Origin: Limnoraphis robusta CS-951
GTDB lineage: Bacteria > Cyanobacteriota > Cyanobacteriia > Cyanobacteriales > Microcoleaceae
Assembly: GCF_000972705.2 (NCBI RefSeq)
Contig: NZ_LATL02000253.1
Coordinates: 1-53,247, forward strand
Direction: 5' to 3'
Length of the DNA stretch: 53,247 bases
The position numbers and the translations under genes are program-made. The notes beneath the pieces were generated by a model. The model made no database searches. It was not told the origin of the DNA and saw only the letters and a program-made list of their open reading frames with translations. Of this stretch, positions 8,331 through 17,957 are shown piece after piece (within the stretch, counting starts at the first letter, position 1; every line of letters starts with the position of its first letter).

Positions 8331-8388
8331 TACTGTTAGTGAAGCATTTAACGAGTTCAATGAATGACCGTTTTTATCAAGTTGGGGG
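8331..8388 (+). repeat. Direct repeat copy B (functional start of AAA-WD40 gene)
   Basis: This is the second copy of the 58-bp junction repeat (see 8177-8234). It carries the ATG at 8360 used by the intact downstream gene. Confidence 0.9.
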
Positions 8389-11300
8389 AAGTTTAAGAGT
8401 TGGCATAGAAACCTATGTCGAACGACAAGCCGATACTGACCTTTATCAAGCTCTAAAAGCGGGAGAATTTTGCTATGTATTCAACGCCCGTCAAATGGGA
8501 AAATCTTCCCTTTTATGTCAGACTCGTTACCGACTGCAACAGGAAAATATTCGCTCATCGTTTATAGATATTACCCGAATTGGTAGTAATGATGTTACAC
8601 CCATTCAATGGTATAGAGGGATGATTTCTGAACTCTGGCGGGGATTTAATTTGCCCAAACGTGCAACTTTAAAAACTTGGTTGCAAACTCAAGAGGGTTT
8701 ATCTGGCTTACAACAACTCAGCCATTTTATTGAAGATATTTTATTGTCTGAACTTTCCGAAGAAAAATTGGTTATTTTTGTCGATGAAATTGATAGCATT
8801 CTGAGTCTAAATTTTCAGGTTGATGACTTGTTTGCACTGATTCGTTTTTGCTACAACCAACGGGCTGTTAATTCCGAATATAATCGCCTGACTTTTGCTT
8901 TGTTTGGAGTCGCCACACCTTCCGATTTAATTCGGGACAAAACTCGCACCCCGTTTAATCTCGGAAAAGCGATTAATTTGGATAATTTGAGTCTGGATAA
9001 ATCTACCAGTCTCTCCGAAGGATTTTCGGTGTCTACAGCAAAGGCTAAGGCAATTTTAGCGGAGGTTTTTCACTGGACAAATGGACAACCCTTTTTAACT
9101 CAAAAGTTGTGTTATCTTGTTCAAGGAAAATTAGAAGAAATCTCTATAAAAGAGCCAGAATCAGCCCTAGAATATATTAGTCCAGAGCGCTTTGTTTCGG
9201 AAATTGTGCGATCGCAGATTATTGAAAATTGGGAATTTCAAGACGAACCCGAACACCTGAGAACCATTCGCGATCGCCTGTTATACCATCGCCAGCAAGT
9301 CGGACGAATTTTAGGAATTTATCAACAAATCTTGCGGGGAGACAATATTAAATCAGATGAAAGCAGAGAACAAATTGAGTTATTGTTATCGGGGTTGGTG
9401 ATTAAACAAAATAGCAGTTTGCAAGTCAGAAATCCCATTTATGGCGAAGTTTTTAACCTTCAATGGGTAAACCAACAGCTTCAGAATTTGCGACCCTATT
9501 CGCAAGCGTTTGATGCTTGGATCGCTTCGGAAAAAAACGACGAATCTCGTTTATTAAGTGGACAGGCTTTGCGAGATGCTCAAACTTGGATGCAGGGTAA
9601 AAGTCTGAGTAATTTAGATTATCAATTCTTGGCGGCTAGCGAGGAAAGCGATCGCCAAAAAACTCAGCTAGCCTACGAAGCCGAACGCGCTAAAATTATA
9701 GAAACCCAACTCAAACAAGAGCGTAAAAATGCTAGATTACAACGTTACTTGCTCGGTTCCATAAGTATAGGCTTTTTGGTCGCCGTTGGCTCGGGATTGA
9801 TCGCATTTAATCAACGTCAGCAAGCCCTCCAACGGGAACAGCAAGCCACCATGCAAGAAATTCAAGCCTTAATTGACTCCTCAGAAGGACTGTTTACCTC
9901 TCAAAATCGCTTAAAGAGTTTGGCAACCGCAATTAAAGCAAAACGGCGATTAAAAAACCTCAAAACTATTCCATCCGCTCTCGATAAAAACGTGACAGAA
10001 ATATTGCGTCAGACTACTTTAGGAACCACAGAATTTAATCGTTTGCTGAGTCATCAGGGTGTGGTTGTTGGAGTTGATACGAGTCCAGACGGTGAAATTA
10101 TCGCCACAGGAAGTAGCGATAGAAGCATTAAACTTTGGAATCGTCACGGTCAGTTACTTAATAGTTTAGAACACGATGGTACGGTTTTCGCGTTGAGTTT
10201 TAGTCCCGATAATCAAACCCTTGTTTCTGCGACTACACTCGGTACAATTTATCTTTGGAATCCTCGGGGAAAACTGCTTAGAAAATTCTCGGCTCATCAA
10301 GGTGCAATTTGGAATGTTAGTATAAGTCCAGATGGTAAAATGTTCGCCTCAGCCAGTGGAGATACAACCGTTAAACTCTGGAATTTAGAAGGTAAACTTC
10401 TCAACACTTTTACAGGAAATTCAACTTCCATTTGGGGAGTTGCCTTCCATCCTGAGGGAAATATGATTGCCTCGGCAAGTCTGGATGGAACAGTTAAACT
10501 TTGGAGGCTGAATGGTCAACAAATTATAACTATAAAAGCCCACAAAGCACCCGTTTGGGATGTCAAATTTACTCGGTTAAAAGATGCAAACGGACAGAAT
10601 AATCCGATTATTGTTTCCGCAGGTGGAGATAACACGATTAAACTCTGGACAACTGATGGCAAGTTAATTAAAACCTTAGAAGGTCATCAAGGTGAAGTCA
10701 TGGAAATTGAGATGAGTTCAGACGGAAATCAAATTGCTTCTGTGAGTGGGGATAAAACGGTAAGACTCTGGACAACAGAGGGAAATCTATTAAAAACTTT
10801 TAAAGGACATCAATCTACAATTCGAGCGGTAGCATTTGCTGAAGATGATCGAACCCTGATTTCGGGTAGCGATGATAATACAATTCGTTTCTGGAAAGCA
10901 AAAAATCCCTTTTATCAAGCTTTTAGCGGAAACGCAGGAACAATTTGGCAACTCGAATTTAGTGGGGATGGTGAAACTTTAGCATCGGGAAATTCTAGTA
11001 ATACGCTAAAATTATGGTCAACCGATGGGAAATTACAACAAACAATAGAGGGAAGAAGAATTAGTTTTGCATCAACTCAAAATTCTACTTCGGGTTTAGA
11101 AGATCTACGCACCATCGCAAAAACTGGCGGTACAATAGAGTTTTGGAGTTCGGGTCAACGGATCAACTCTTTCCCCGCTCATTCTAGTCAAATTTGGGAT
11201 TTGTCCTGGAGTTCTGATGGTCAAATCTTAGCATCTAGCAGTGATGATAAAACCGCAAAGTTATGGAATGTAGACGGTGATTTAATTACAACTTTAATTG

Positions 11301-11881
11301 GACACAAAGCCAGGGTTTATAGAGTTAAATTTTCCCCCGATAATCAGACGGTTATAACATTGAGTGAAGATGGAACCGCTAAACTGTGGAAAACAGATGG
11401 TACTCTAGTGAAAACCTTAAACGGTCATAATAATTCAGCTTGGGGACTTGATATTAGCCCGGATGGTGAAATCATTGCAACAGCGAGTTTAGATGATACG
11501 GTGAAACTCTGGAAACTCGACGGTACACTCCTACAAACTTTTAAAGGAGAATGTCGGGGAATAGCTTCGGTTAATTTTAGTCCCGATGGTCAAACATTAG
11601 CAATGGGTTGTGGAGATGGTTCGGTGAAAGTGTTAAAAATAGATGGAACTGAGATAGTTAAACTGAAAATTCACGAGAGTAATGTTTGGGATGTTGCTTT
11701 CAGTCCCGACGGTGGATTTATTGCTTCTGGTGGAGAGGATCAGACTGTGATTTTATGGAATTTAGACGAAATTTTTAACTTGGATGAACTTCCTTACGCT
11801 TGCAATTTTGTTAAAGATTATCTACAAAATAGTTCGGAAGTTGAAGACAGCGATCGCACTTTATGTGATGGGGTAAATTAA
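8360..11881 (+). CDS. AAA_35-like ATPase with transmembrane helix and 14 WD40 repeats
   Basis: About 1173 residues. The ATG at 8360 is preferred to the GTG at 8339, because the seven extra codons come from the duplicated tail of the preceding gene. The ATPase domain (1-400) has Walker A ARQMGKSS (43-50) and Walker [10 protein letters not shown] (about 137-145). A charged helix, one hydrophobic span near 462-480 ([19 protein letters not shown]) and another coiled helix follow. Residues 557-1145 contain 14 WD repeats ending in KLW or similar, enough for two seven-bladed propellers; the ninth is degenerate. The domain order is reminiscent of STAND-type signalling ATPases, in which the propeller senses a ligand or partner. 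Location of the propeller relative to the membrane is unclear. Probably functionally linked to the AAA-GGDEF gene before it. Confidence 0.88.
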   Translation: MNDRFYQVGGSLRVGIETYVERQADTDLYQALKAGEFCYVFNARQMGKSSLLCQTRYRLQQENIRSSFIDITRIGSNDVTPIQWYRGMISELWRGFNLPKRATLKTWLQTQEGLSGLQQLSHFIEDILLSELSEEKLVIFVDEIDSILSLNFQVDDLFALIRFCYNQRAVNSEYNRLTFALFGVATPSDLIRDKTRTPFNLGKAINLDNLSLDKSTSLSEGFSVSTAKAKAILAEVFHWTNGQPFLTQKLCYLVQGKLEEISIKEPESALEYISPERFVSEIVRSQIIENWEFQDEPEHLRTIRDRLLYHRQQVGRILGIYQQILRGDNIKSDESREQIELLLSGLVIKQNSSLQVRNPIYGEVFNLQWVNQQLQNLRPYSQAFDAWIASEKNDESRLLSGQALRDAQTWMQGKSLSNLDYQFLAASEESDRQKTQLAYEAERAKIIETQLKQERKNARLQRYLLGSISIGFLVAVGSGLIAFNQRQQALQREQQATMQEIQALIDSSEGLFTSQNRLKSLATAIKAKRRLKNLKTIPSALDKNVTEILRQTTLGTTEFNRLLSHQGVVVGVDTSPDGEIIATGSSDRSIKLWNRHGQLLNSLEHDGTVFALSFSPDNQTLVSATTLGTIYLWNPRGKLLRKFSAHQGAIWNVSISPDGKMFASASGDTTVKLWNLEGKLLNTFTGNSTSIWGVAFHPEGNMIASASLDGTVKLWRLNGQQIITIKAHKAPVWDVKFTRLKDANGQNNPIIVSAGGDNTIKLWTTDGKLIKTLEGHQGEVMEIEMSSDGNQIASVSGDKTVRLWTTEGNLLKTFKGHQSTIRAVAFAEDDRTLISGSDDNTIRFWKAKNPFYQAFSGNAGTIWQLEFSGDGETLASGNSSNTLKLWSTDGKLQQTIEGRRISFASTQNSTSGLEDLRTIAKTGGTIEFWSSGQRINSFPAHSSQIWDLSWSSDGQILASSSDDKTAKLWNVDGDLITTLIGHKARVYRVKFSPDNQTVITLSEDGTAKLWKTDGTLVKTLNGHNNSAWGLDISPDGEIIATASLDDTVKLWKLDGTLLQTFKGECRGIASVNFSPDGQTLAMGCGDGSVKVLKIDGTEIVKLKIHESNVWDVAFSPDGGFIASGGEDQTVILWNLDEIFNLDELPYACNFVKDYLQNSSEVEDSDRTLCDGVN

Positions 11882-11912
11882 AACCTCTCCCCCAATTCCT
11901 GATAGGAGAAGT

Positions 11913-11945
11913 AAAAACCCGGTTTCTTAGAGAAACCGGGTTTTT
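11913..11945. terminator. Bidirectional intrinsic terminator
   Basis: AAAAACCCGGTTTCT and AGAAACCGGGTTTTT form a perfect 15-bp stem with loop TAG, flanked by A and T tracts, between two convergent genes. It would terminate transcription from both sides. This sequence type recurs in Oscillatoriales genomes. Confidence 0.9.
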
Positions 11946-11958
11946 GGGTCAAAGCCAA

Positions 11959-12735
11959 TTAAGCCTCTTTAAAAAATCGGACAATTTCGCGGACATGACT
12001 GAGAACTTCGCTATCGGTTGTCAGTTGAGAAATGGCATTTTCAGCATCTCTGGCTAACTTTTGATGTTCGGCTTGGTTGCTGGATTTTAACTGTTTTAAA
12101 TCTGCCGAAAGTTTCTCTAAATCTCTTTCTTGAACTTCCCAACGTTTAACCTGTTGAGAAATAAATGAATTGGGATTATTCGCATCAAGTAAAGCTTCTA
12201 ATTCTTTTACTTTATACTCAATAACGGCAAAGCGATCGCGAAGTTCTAAAACATCTTCTCGCGGATAAGAAAACTCTCGCCGAACCATCGCTAAACGGGC
12301 TGCTAAATATTGATAAGCACGTATCGCGGGACGCAAAACCGTTAATAACAATGCCGCACCCGAACCAATATAACCAACCACACTAATTCCAGCTAAAGCT
12401 AAGGCATAAAGTCCGACTGTAGAAATGATATGTAATCCAATGGCAACCCACAGTGAACGACGAGCAACGAGCTTAACATATTTGAGTTGTTTGTCATCAA
12501 TTTTGATTGCTTTTTTGACAGAATCTTCAGCTTCAGCGAGAACTTCCTTCGCATCAAAATGAATATTCCAGGGAACAGTCACAATTAATAATAACCACCA
12601 AAATGTCGCGCCGCCAATTACCCAGTCTAAAAAATTACCTGTCGGAATGTTTAACCATTGTAAAATCCCAAAACAGAAAAGAACCAATAGAAAAAGTCCC
12701 ACACCAAATCCCGCAAAATTAACTGAGTTTCTCAT
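11959..12735 (-). CDS. Four-helix membrane protein with C-terminal coiled coil, unknown function
   Basis: The protein has 258 residues. Two N-terminal hydrophobic spans (about 8-28 and 38-56), a charged loop rich in Lys and Asp, and two more spans (about 95-115 and 118-138) are followed by a long helical region (about 150-255). That region has heptad-like Leu, Ala and charged residues (DRFAVIEYKVKELEALLDA) and is predicted to be a coiled coil in the cytoplasm. No enzyme motif is visible. I do not recognise a named family; similar hypothetical membrane proteins occur in cyanobacteria. It ends at the shared terminator and is apparently monocistronic. Confidence 0.75.
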   Translation of the reverse strand: MRNSVNFAGFGVGLFLLVLFCFGILQWLNIPTGNFLDWVIGGATFWWLLLIVTVPWNIHFDAKEVLAEAEDSVKKAIKIDDKQLKYVKLVARRSLWVAIGLHIISTVGLYALALAGISVVGYIGSGAALLLTVLRPAIRAYQYLAARLAMVRREFSYPREDVLELRDRFAVIEYKVKELEALLDANNPNSFISQQVKRWEVQERDLEKLSADLKQLKSSNQAEHQKLARDAENAISQLTTDSEVLSHVREIVRFFKEA

Positions 12736-12825
12736 AGTTGAATGCTAATCAATTCAGATGTTTAAATTATGTCGAGCTGATTTCAGTTTCCAGACAATCA
12801 TGTGACAGTTCTCTAAGTTTCATAG

Positions 12826-12854
12826 TTGTGACAATTGTACAATTGGATGCTAAC
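12826..12854 (+). repeat. 29-bp direct repeat, copy 1, upstream of cobA-hemD
   Basis: Matches 12912-12940 at 26 of 29 positions, 86 bp apart. Its core CAATTGTACAATTG (12832-12845) is a perfect 14-bp palindrome, which suggests binding of a dimeric regulator. Confidence 0.75.
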
Positions 12855-12911
12855 CTATAAAAAATGTAGGGAGCGCAAGATTGCACAAAAAATGAATAAA
12901 TATAAAGGTCA

Positions 12912-12940
12912 TTGTGACAATTTAACAATTGGATGTTAAC
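12912..12940 (+). repeat. 29-bp direct repeat, copy 2, upstream of cobA-hemD
   Basis: Second copy of the repeat, with the palindrome partly broken (CAATTTAACAATTG). The ATG at 12933 lies inside it, which argues against that codon being the gene start. Confidence 0.75.
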
Positions 12941-12983
12941 GTCAAAAAAACGGTTAAAAATGAATATAAACGTCAAAATAGAA

Positions 12984-14546
12984 ATGAAAACCTCAAAACC
13001 AGGAAAAGTTTATTTGGTGGGTGCAGGATTAGGAGATGTCGCTTATCTAACTGTGCGATCGCATCAACTTTTGACCCAAGCTGAAGTCATCGTTTATGAT
13101 GCTTTGGTTGATGATTCTATCTTGCAACTGATTCCAACAAATTGCCTAAAACTTGATGTCGGTAAACGAGGCGGAAAACCCAGCACTCCCCAGGCTGAAA
13201 TTAATCAGCTTTTAGTCAAATATTGTCAGCAAGGAAAACAAGTTTTGCGACTCAAAGGCGGTGATCCGTTTATTTTTGGACGGACAACAGGGGAAATTCA
13301 AGCCTTAATTGCAGCCAATTGTGCCTTTGAAGTTGTTCCCGGTATTTCTTCGGCATTGGCGGCGCCGCTACTGGCTGGAATTCCCCTAACCGATGTAATG
13401 ATCAGTCGTTGTTTTGCCGTATTAACCGCTCACGAACCTGAAGTAATAGACTGGAAAACGGTTGCAAAAATTGAGACGTTAGTGATTTTAATGGGAAGTC
13501 GGAATCTAATAGAAATTATCCAGCAATTACAACAAAATGGGCGATCGCCTCAAACCCCAATTGCCATTATCCGCGAAGGAGGACGTCCTCAACAACAGGT
13601 TTGGGTGGGAACTTTAAGCGATATGATTGAAAAGACAGCTAACTATTCTCTTTCCCCTTGCGTTATTGTTGTCGGAGAAGTGGTACGATTACGAAATTTC
13701 CTACAATCTCCTGTCTATTCTATGCCCAATTCTCAAAAACCTCTTTCTGCAAAAACCATTTTAGTCACTCGTGCGGAAGGACAATCGAGTAAATTTTCCC
13801 AACTGTTAACCGCAGAAGGGGCAACGGTGATCGAAATGCCTGCTTTAGTGATTGGCCCGCCTTCGAGTTGGGCGGCTTTAGATGAAGCGATCGCTCATTT
13901 TGATGCAACTTCTCCAGGTTATTTTAATTGGTTAATTCTCACGTCTGCAAATGGGGTTAATTTCTTTTTTGAACGATTGAAAACCCACCAAAAAGATACT
14001 CGCGCCCTCGCTCAAACTCAAATCGCCGTTGTGGGGAAAAAAACGGCTGACAGTTTAAAACAATACGGACTAAAACCGGATTTTATCCCCCCGGATTTTG
14101 TGGCTGATTCTTTAGTTTCTCATTTTCCTGAGTCCCTAGCGGGAAAACGAATTTTGTTTCCTAGAGTAGAAACTGGGGGGCGAGATGTGTTAGTACAGGA
14201 GTTAACCCAACAAGGTGCGGAGGTGGTGGAAGTTCCGGCTTATGAGTCTAGATGTCCTGATGCGATCGCTCCTGATGTATTAGAGGCTTTGCAACAGCAT
14301 AAAATTGATGTGATTACTTTTGCGAGTTCTAAAACTGTGAAGAATTTTTGTGATTTAATTGCATCAATTGGGCAGAATCTATTAGAGGGAGTTTGTATTG
14401 CTTCTATTGGGCCGCAAACCTCGGAAACTTGTTACCGTTTGTTAGGCCGCTTGGATATTGAAGCAAAAGAATATACTTTAGAAGGGTTAACTGAGGCGAT
14501 TGTTGCCTGGGAATTGGGACAGAGAACTATTCAGGGTAATTCTTAA
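12984..14546 (+). CDS. cobA-hemD: Fused uroporphyrinogen III methyltransferase / uroporphyrinogen III synthase
   Basis: About 520 residues. The N-terminal half (about 5-245) is a SAM-dependent methyltransferase making precorrin-2 from uroporphyrinogen III: VYLVGAGLGD, RLKGGDPFIFGR and VVPGISSALAAP. The C-terminal half (about 260-510) is a HemD-type synthase, which closes and inverts the tetrapyrrole ring, with ILVTRAEGQSSKFSQLL and ITFASSKTVKNF. Together they form uroporphyrinogen III and divert it to siroheme and cobalamin. Two further in-frame ATGs exist (12933, 12960); 12984 gives the usual short N-terminus, but no strong ribosome site decides it. Two 29-bp direct repeats upstream may regulate it. 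It is followed after 37 bp by a protease gene. Confidence 0.9.
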   Translation: MKTSKPGKVYLVGAGLGDVAYLTVRSHQLLTQAEVIVYDALVDDSILQLIPTNCLKLDVGKRGGKPSTPQAEINQLLVKYCQQGKQVLRLKGGDPFIFGRTTGEIQALIAANCAFEVVPGISSALAAPLLAGIPLTDVMISRCFAVLTAHEPEVIDWKTVAKIETLVILMGSRNLIEIIQQLQQNGRSPQTPIAIIREGGRPQQQVWVGTLSDMIEKTANYSLSPCVIVVGEVVRLRNFLQSPVYSMPNSQKPLSAKTILVTRAEGQSSKFSQLLTAEGATVIEMPALVIGPPSSWAALDEAIAHFDATSPGYFNWLILTSANGVNFFFERLKTHQKDTRALAQTQIAVVGKKTADSLKQYGLKPDFIPPDFVADSLVSHFPESLAGKRILFPRVETGGRDVLVQELTQQGAEVVEVPAYESRCPDAIAPDVLEALQQHKIDVITFASSKTVKNFCDLIASIGQNLLEGVCIASIGPQTSETCYRLLGRLDIEAKEYTLEGLTEAIVAWELGQRTIQGNS

Positions 14547-14583
14547 GACCAAAAAATTGATATTCTCCCTTGGGGGTGAAACT

Positions 14584-15795
14584 ATGAGTTTTAATCGATT
14601 TCAACAAAGTGATTTAACACAGATTTTGTTAGGGACAATAACGGTTGCGGCTATAGTGATTAGCCAGCAGCAGATTGTTGTCGCAAAATCGGCTCAAGAA
14701 GTCGCGGAAATTGCTGCATTAATTACCGTACAAATTAATAGTACCTTGGGCGATGGATCGGGTGTAATTATCGCCAAAGCTGGTCAGAAATACACGGTTT
14801 TGACGGTGAATCATGTGGTTGAAGATGCGAGTACCGATTACAGTATTCGCACCCATGACGGCGAAAATCATTTAGTTAAACAGGTGATTCGCCTACAAAC
14901 TGATAACACAGAACCAGATTTAGCAATTGTTGAGTTTGAGAGTAATTCTGATTACACAGTGGCGATGTTAGGGGATTCTGAACAGGCTGTAATTGGCGCT
15001 CAAATTTATGTTTATGGATATCCGGCGACGGGAGGATTAACGGGGGCGGAACGAGAACCTGAACTCTCACCGGGATTAGTCACCAGTCGCCCAAAAAGTC
15101 GCCCAGAAGGATACAATTTGCGCTATCAAGCTGTTACTTGGAGCGGCATGAGTGGCGGCCCTGTGTTTGATGCGGCGGGGCGTGTGGTGGGTTTACACGG
15201 ACAAGGGGAGTTTGGATTTGCTCAAACCAGTTCCGGTGATGTGGCACCGATTAAAACGGGATTTAATGCGGCAATTCCGATTAATTTATTTATTCGACAG
15301 TTATCAGAAACTCAATTAAAACTTGAGGATATTCAGTTCGATGACACGCCAACAACGGCGACTGATTCGACGTTATCGCTGGATAATCCTGCTGATGCGA
15401 AAACCTTCTTTTTTCGAGGTTTAACGTTTTTAGATCAGGGCTATGCTTGGGAGGCGATTGAGGATTTTAATCAAGCCTTGAAACATGATCCGAATCTCCC
15501 CGAAGCTTATTTTAATTTGGGTTTGGCTCGAACTGTATTAGCGGCTAATTTTACCTCAGAAGTGGGAACCGTTCGCGGTTCAAATCCGATTCCTGATTAT
15601 ACCGAAGCGATTCGTTTAAATCCTGGTTATGCTGATGCTTATTATAATCGGGGGTTGGCTTATTTAGAGCTAAAAAAGTTGGATTTGGCGATCGCAGATT
15701 TTAAACAAGCCGCCCAACTGTATCGCCAACTCGGACGAGAAGCTTCCTATCGAGATGCAGTTAATCGCATTCAGGAACTTGAAACCTCTATGTAA
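14584..15795 (+). CDS. Secreted or membrane-anchored trypsin-like serine protease with TPR domain
   Basis: About 403 residues from the ATG at 14584, preceded by GGGGGTGA. A hydrophobic N-terminal segment (about 12-30) resembles a signal peptide or anchor. The chymotrypsin-fold catalytic triad is visible: His in VNHVVED, Asp in EPDLAIVEF and Ser in GMSGGPV. The C-terminal part (about 270-390) has tetratricopeptide repeats (AKTFFFRGLTFLDQGYAWEA and AYYNRGLAYLELKKLDLAI). Protease-TPR proteins are common in cyanobacteria; the TPRs likely bind a partner or substrate in the periplasm (inference). A terminator follows at 15832. Confidence 0.85.
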   Translation: MSFNRFQQSDLTQILLGTITVAAIVISQQQIVVAKSAQEVAEIAALITVQINSTLGDGSGVIIAKAGQKYTVLTVNHVVEDASTDYSIRTHDGENHLVKQVIRLQTDNTEPDLAIVEFESNSDYTVAMLGDSEQAVIGAQIYVYGYPATGGLTGAEREPELSPGLVTSRPKSRPEGYNLRYQAVTWSGMSGGPVFDAAGRVVGLHGQGEFGFAQTSSGDVAPIKTGFNAAIPINLFIRQLSETQLKLEDIQFDDTPTTATDSTLSLDNPADAKTFFFRGLTFLDQGYAWEAIEDFNQALKHDPNLPEAYFNLGLARTVLAANFTSEVGTVRGSNPIPDYTEAIRLNPGYADAYYNRGLAYLELKKLDLAIADFKQAAQLYRQLGREASYRDAVNRIQELETSM

Positions 15796-15831
15796 CTAAT
15801 GTAATAATTCAAATGGGAAAGAACGACAGTC

Positions 15832-15859
15832 TCCAGAATCTTGATTTCTGGATTTTTTT
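15832..15859 (+). terminator. Intrinsic terminator of the protease gene
   Basis: TCCAGAA and TTCTGGA form a 7-bp stem with a short loop, followed by seven T. It lies about 37 bp after the stop codon. Confidence 0.75.
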
Positions 15860-16081
15860 GCCTTTTTTGAAGATTTAGCTATAGTAGAATTAGAGAACGG
15901 TGAGGTGCAGTCTGTCAAATTGCAAACAGATTGTATATCATCAGATCACTGAGGATGGAATTCTACCCCAAAATTTGGAGAAAGCAGATCACTAGAGAGT
16001 CTCTAATTTTCATTTTAAACCTTTGTATAAAATCCCTTTTTTAACTCTTAGTTAGGGAAGAATAAAATTAGGAAATTTAAC

Positions 16082-17512
16082 ATGACTTCATTAACCGAAA
16101 AAACACATAAAGGAAATATTGTTGTTGTTGATGATACGCCGGATAATTTGCGATTGTTGGGTAATATTCTCAGAAATGAAGGGTATAAAGTTAGATTAAT
16201 TCCCAATGGAGAGTTAGCATTATCCGGTATTGAATTATTACTACCTGATCTGATTTTACTGGATGTAATGATGCCGGATCTGAATGGTTATGAAGTGTGT
16301 CAACGCTTAAAAGCAAACAAGCACAGTCAAGATGTTCCGGTGATTTTTATTAGTGCGATAGATGACGTTTCTGATAAAGTCAGAGCCTTTGAAGCGGGAG
16401 GTGTTGATTATATTACTAAGCCTTTTCAAGTTCAAGAGGTGTTAGCCCGAGTCGAAACGCATTTGAAAATTCATTATCTCCAAAAGAATTTGCTTGAAAA
16501 AAATCAAGAGTTAGAAATCGCCGTCGAACAACTCAAAACCACTCAAAATCAACTGGTTCAGTCTGAAAAAATGGCAGCTTTGGGACAGTTAGTGGCGGGA
16601 ATTGCCCATGAAATTAATACCCCTCTTGGTGCGATTCGTTCTTCTATCGAAAATATTACAGCATTCTTTAATGATAGTTTAGGAAATCTGCCAAAAGTTT
16701 TACAAACTTTGAGTCCTGAACGACAAAAAGATTTGTTTACGCTGTGTCAGCAGTCCTTAGAACAAACGGTTTCTTATTCTAACAAAGAAAAACGTCAAGC
16801 CCGACGGACTTTGACTCGTCAACTCGAAGCTTACAATATTAGCAATGCCGAGACTGTAGCTGATACACTCGTTGATCTGGGTATTTTGGAGGATTCGGCC
16901 TTTATTGCATCACTCATACAAGCTCAAGATGGGGAAAAAGTGTTAAATTTAGCCTATAAAATTTCCAGTATTCAAAGAAGTGCTAACACGATAAAAACAG
17001 CGACAGATAGAGCCGCAAAGGTTGTATTTGCCTTAAAAACTTATGCCCGATATGATCATTTAGGCAATCCGATAGAAGCGAATATTATCGAGGGCATAGA
17101 AACCATATTAACGCTCTATCAAAATTATATCAAACAAGGCATAGACGTGATCAGAGATTATCCAGATTCCTTGCCTGCAATTTTATGTTATCCTGACGAG
17201 TTAAATCAAGTCTGGACAAATCTGATTCACAACGCTTTACAAGCCATGAATTATCAAGGAACGTTGACCATTAATGTGATTAATCAAAGCGACAGGCTAC
17301 TCATTCAGATTACGGATAATGGTGGGGGAATTTCTCCAGAAATTCAATCCAAAATTTTTGAGCCTTTTTTCACCACAAAACCCGCAGGTCAAGGCAGTGG
17401 ACTGGGGTTAGATATTGTCAAAAAAATTATTGAAAAACATAAAGGTACAATAGAAGTCAAATCTGTTCCCGGTGAAACAACCTTTACTGTGTGTTTGCCC
17501 ATTCCGAGTTAA
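16082..17512 (+). CDS. Hybrid response regulator - histidine kinase
   Basis: The protein has 476 residues. The receiver domain (11-125) has acidic residues D17 and D18, phosphoacceptor D61 (LILLDVMMPD) and K113. A coiled coil (about 130-163) leads to the phosphorylated histidine H176 in AGIAHEINTPLGA. Between this and the ATPase core lies a long helical segment (about 190-320), longer than a usual HisKA domain. The ATPase boxes are intact: N box NQVWTNLIHNALQAM, G1 DNGGGIS and G2 GSGLGLDIVKK. No sensor or membrane domain is present, so it is a cytoplasmic kinase controlled through its own receiver. It heads a three-gene operon. Confidence 0.9.
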   Translation: MTSLTEKTHKGNIVVVDDTPDNLRLLGNILRNEGYKVRLIPNGELALSGIELLLPDLILLDVMMPDLNGYEVCQRLKANKHSQDVPVIFISAIDDVSDKVRAFEAGGVDYITKPFQVQEVLARVETHLKIHYLQKNLLEKNQELEIAVEQLKTTQNQLVQSEKMAALGQLVAGIAHEINTPLGAIRSSIENITAFFNDSLGNLPKVLQTLSPERQKDLFTLCQQSLEQTVSYSNKEKRQARRTLTRQLEAYNISNAETVADTLVDLGILEDSAFIASLIQAQDGEKVLNLAYKISSIQRSANTIKTATDRAAKVVFALKTYARYDHLGNPIEANIIEGIETILTLYQNYIKQGIDVIRDYPDSLPAILCYPDELNQVWTNLIHNALQAMNYQGTLTINVINQSDRLLIQITDNGGGISPEIQSKIFEPFFTTKPAGQGSGLGLDIVKKIIEKHKGTIEVKSVPGETTFTVCLPIPS

Positions 17513-17540
17513 TCAAAATACTCAACTGAGGTCAGCCATT

Positions 17541-17957
17541 ATGCCTAAACCTGTTATTTTGTGTGTGGATGATGAACCTGTCGTTTTAGATAGTTTAAAA
17601 ATTCAACTCAAAAACGCTTTCCGAGATACTTATGGCTATGAAATGGCTGAAAGTTCTGATGAAGCTTGGGAGATTTTAGAGGAACTTTCGGAAGACAATA
17701 CTAATGTTGTCGTGATTGTTTCGGATTGGTTAATGCCGGGAATGAAAGGGGATGAATTTTTAATTAAAGTTCATCAAAAATTCCCCAATGTTTTAAAAAT
17801 CATGCTGACTGGACAAGCAGATATGGAGGCAATTCAACAGGCAATAGAGCAAGCGAATTTGTATCGATGCTTATCTAAGCCTTGGAACAGTGAAGAACTG
17901 ATTGCCACCATTCAATCAGGGTTAAAGAATTATCAGCATTATCAGGATTATGAGTAG
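17541..17957 (+). CDS. Single-domain response regulator
   Basis: The protein has 138 residues from the ATG at 17541; the frame is open upstream but overlaps the kinase gene. It is one receiver domain with D10-D11, phosphoacceptor D62 ([15 protein letters not shown]), Thr in LTGQAD and Lys in SKPW. The LMPGMKGDE and SKPW signatures are typical of receivers attached to cyclic-di-GMP or phosphatase outputs. Having no output domain, it may relay phosphate from the kinase before it to the GGDEF protein after it (inference). Its stop codon overlaps the next start by 8 bp (ATGAGTAG). Confidence 0.88.
   Translation: MPKPVILCVDDEPVVLDSLKIQLKNAFRDTYGYEMAESSDEAWEILEELSEDNTNVVVIVSDWLMPGMKGDEFLIKVHQKFPNVLKIMLTGQADMEAIQQAIEQANLYRCLSKPWNSEELIATIQSGLKNYQHYQDYE

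Noticed and set aside
8339..8359. GTG start adding seven residues to the WD40 protein
   Set aside because: These codons are the duplicated tail of the GGDEF gene, read in another frame; the ATG at 8360 matches the vestigial copy.
12767..12976. 69-codon minus-strand frame upstream of cobA-hemD
   Set aside because: It overlaps the direct repeats and has no recognisable domain or start signal.
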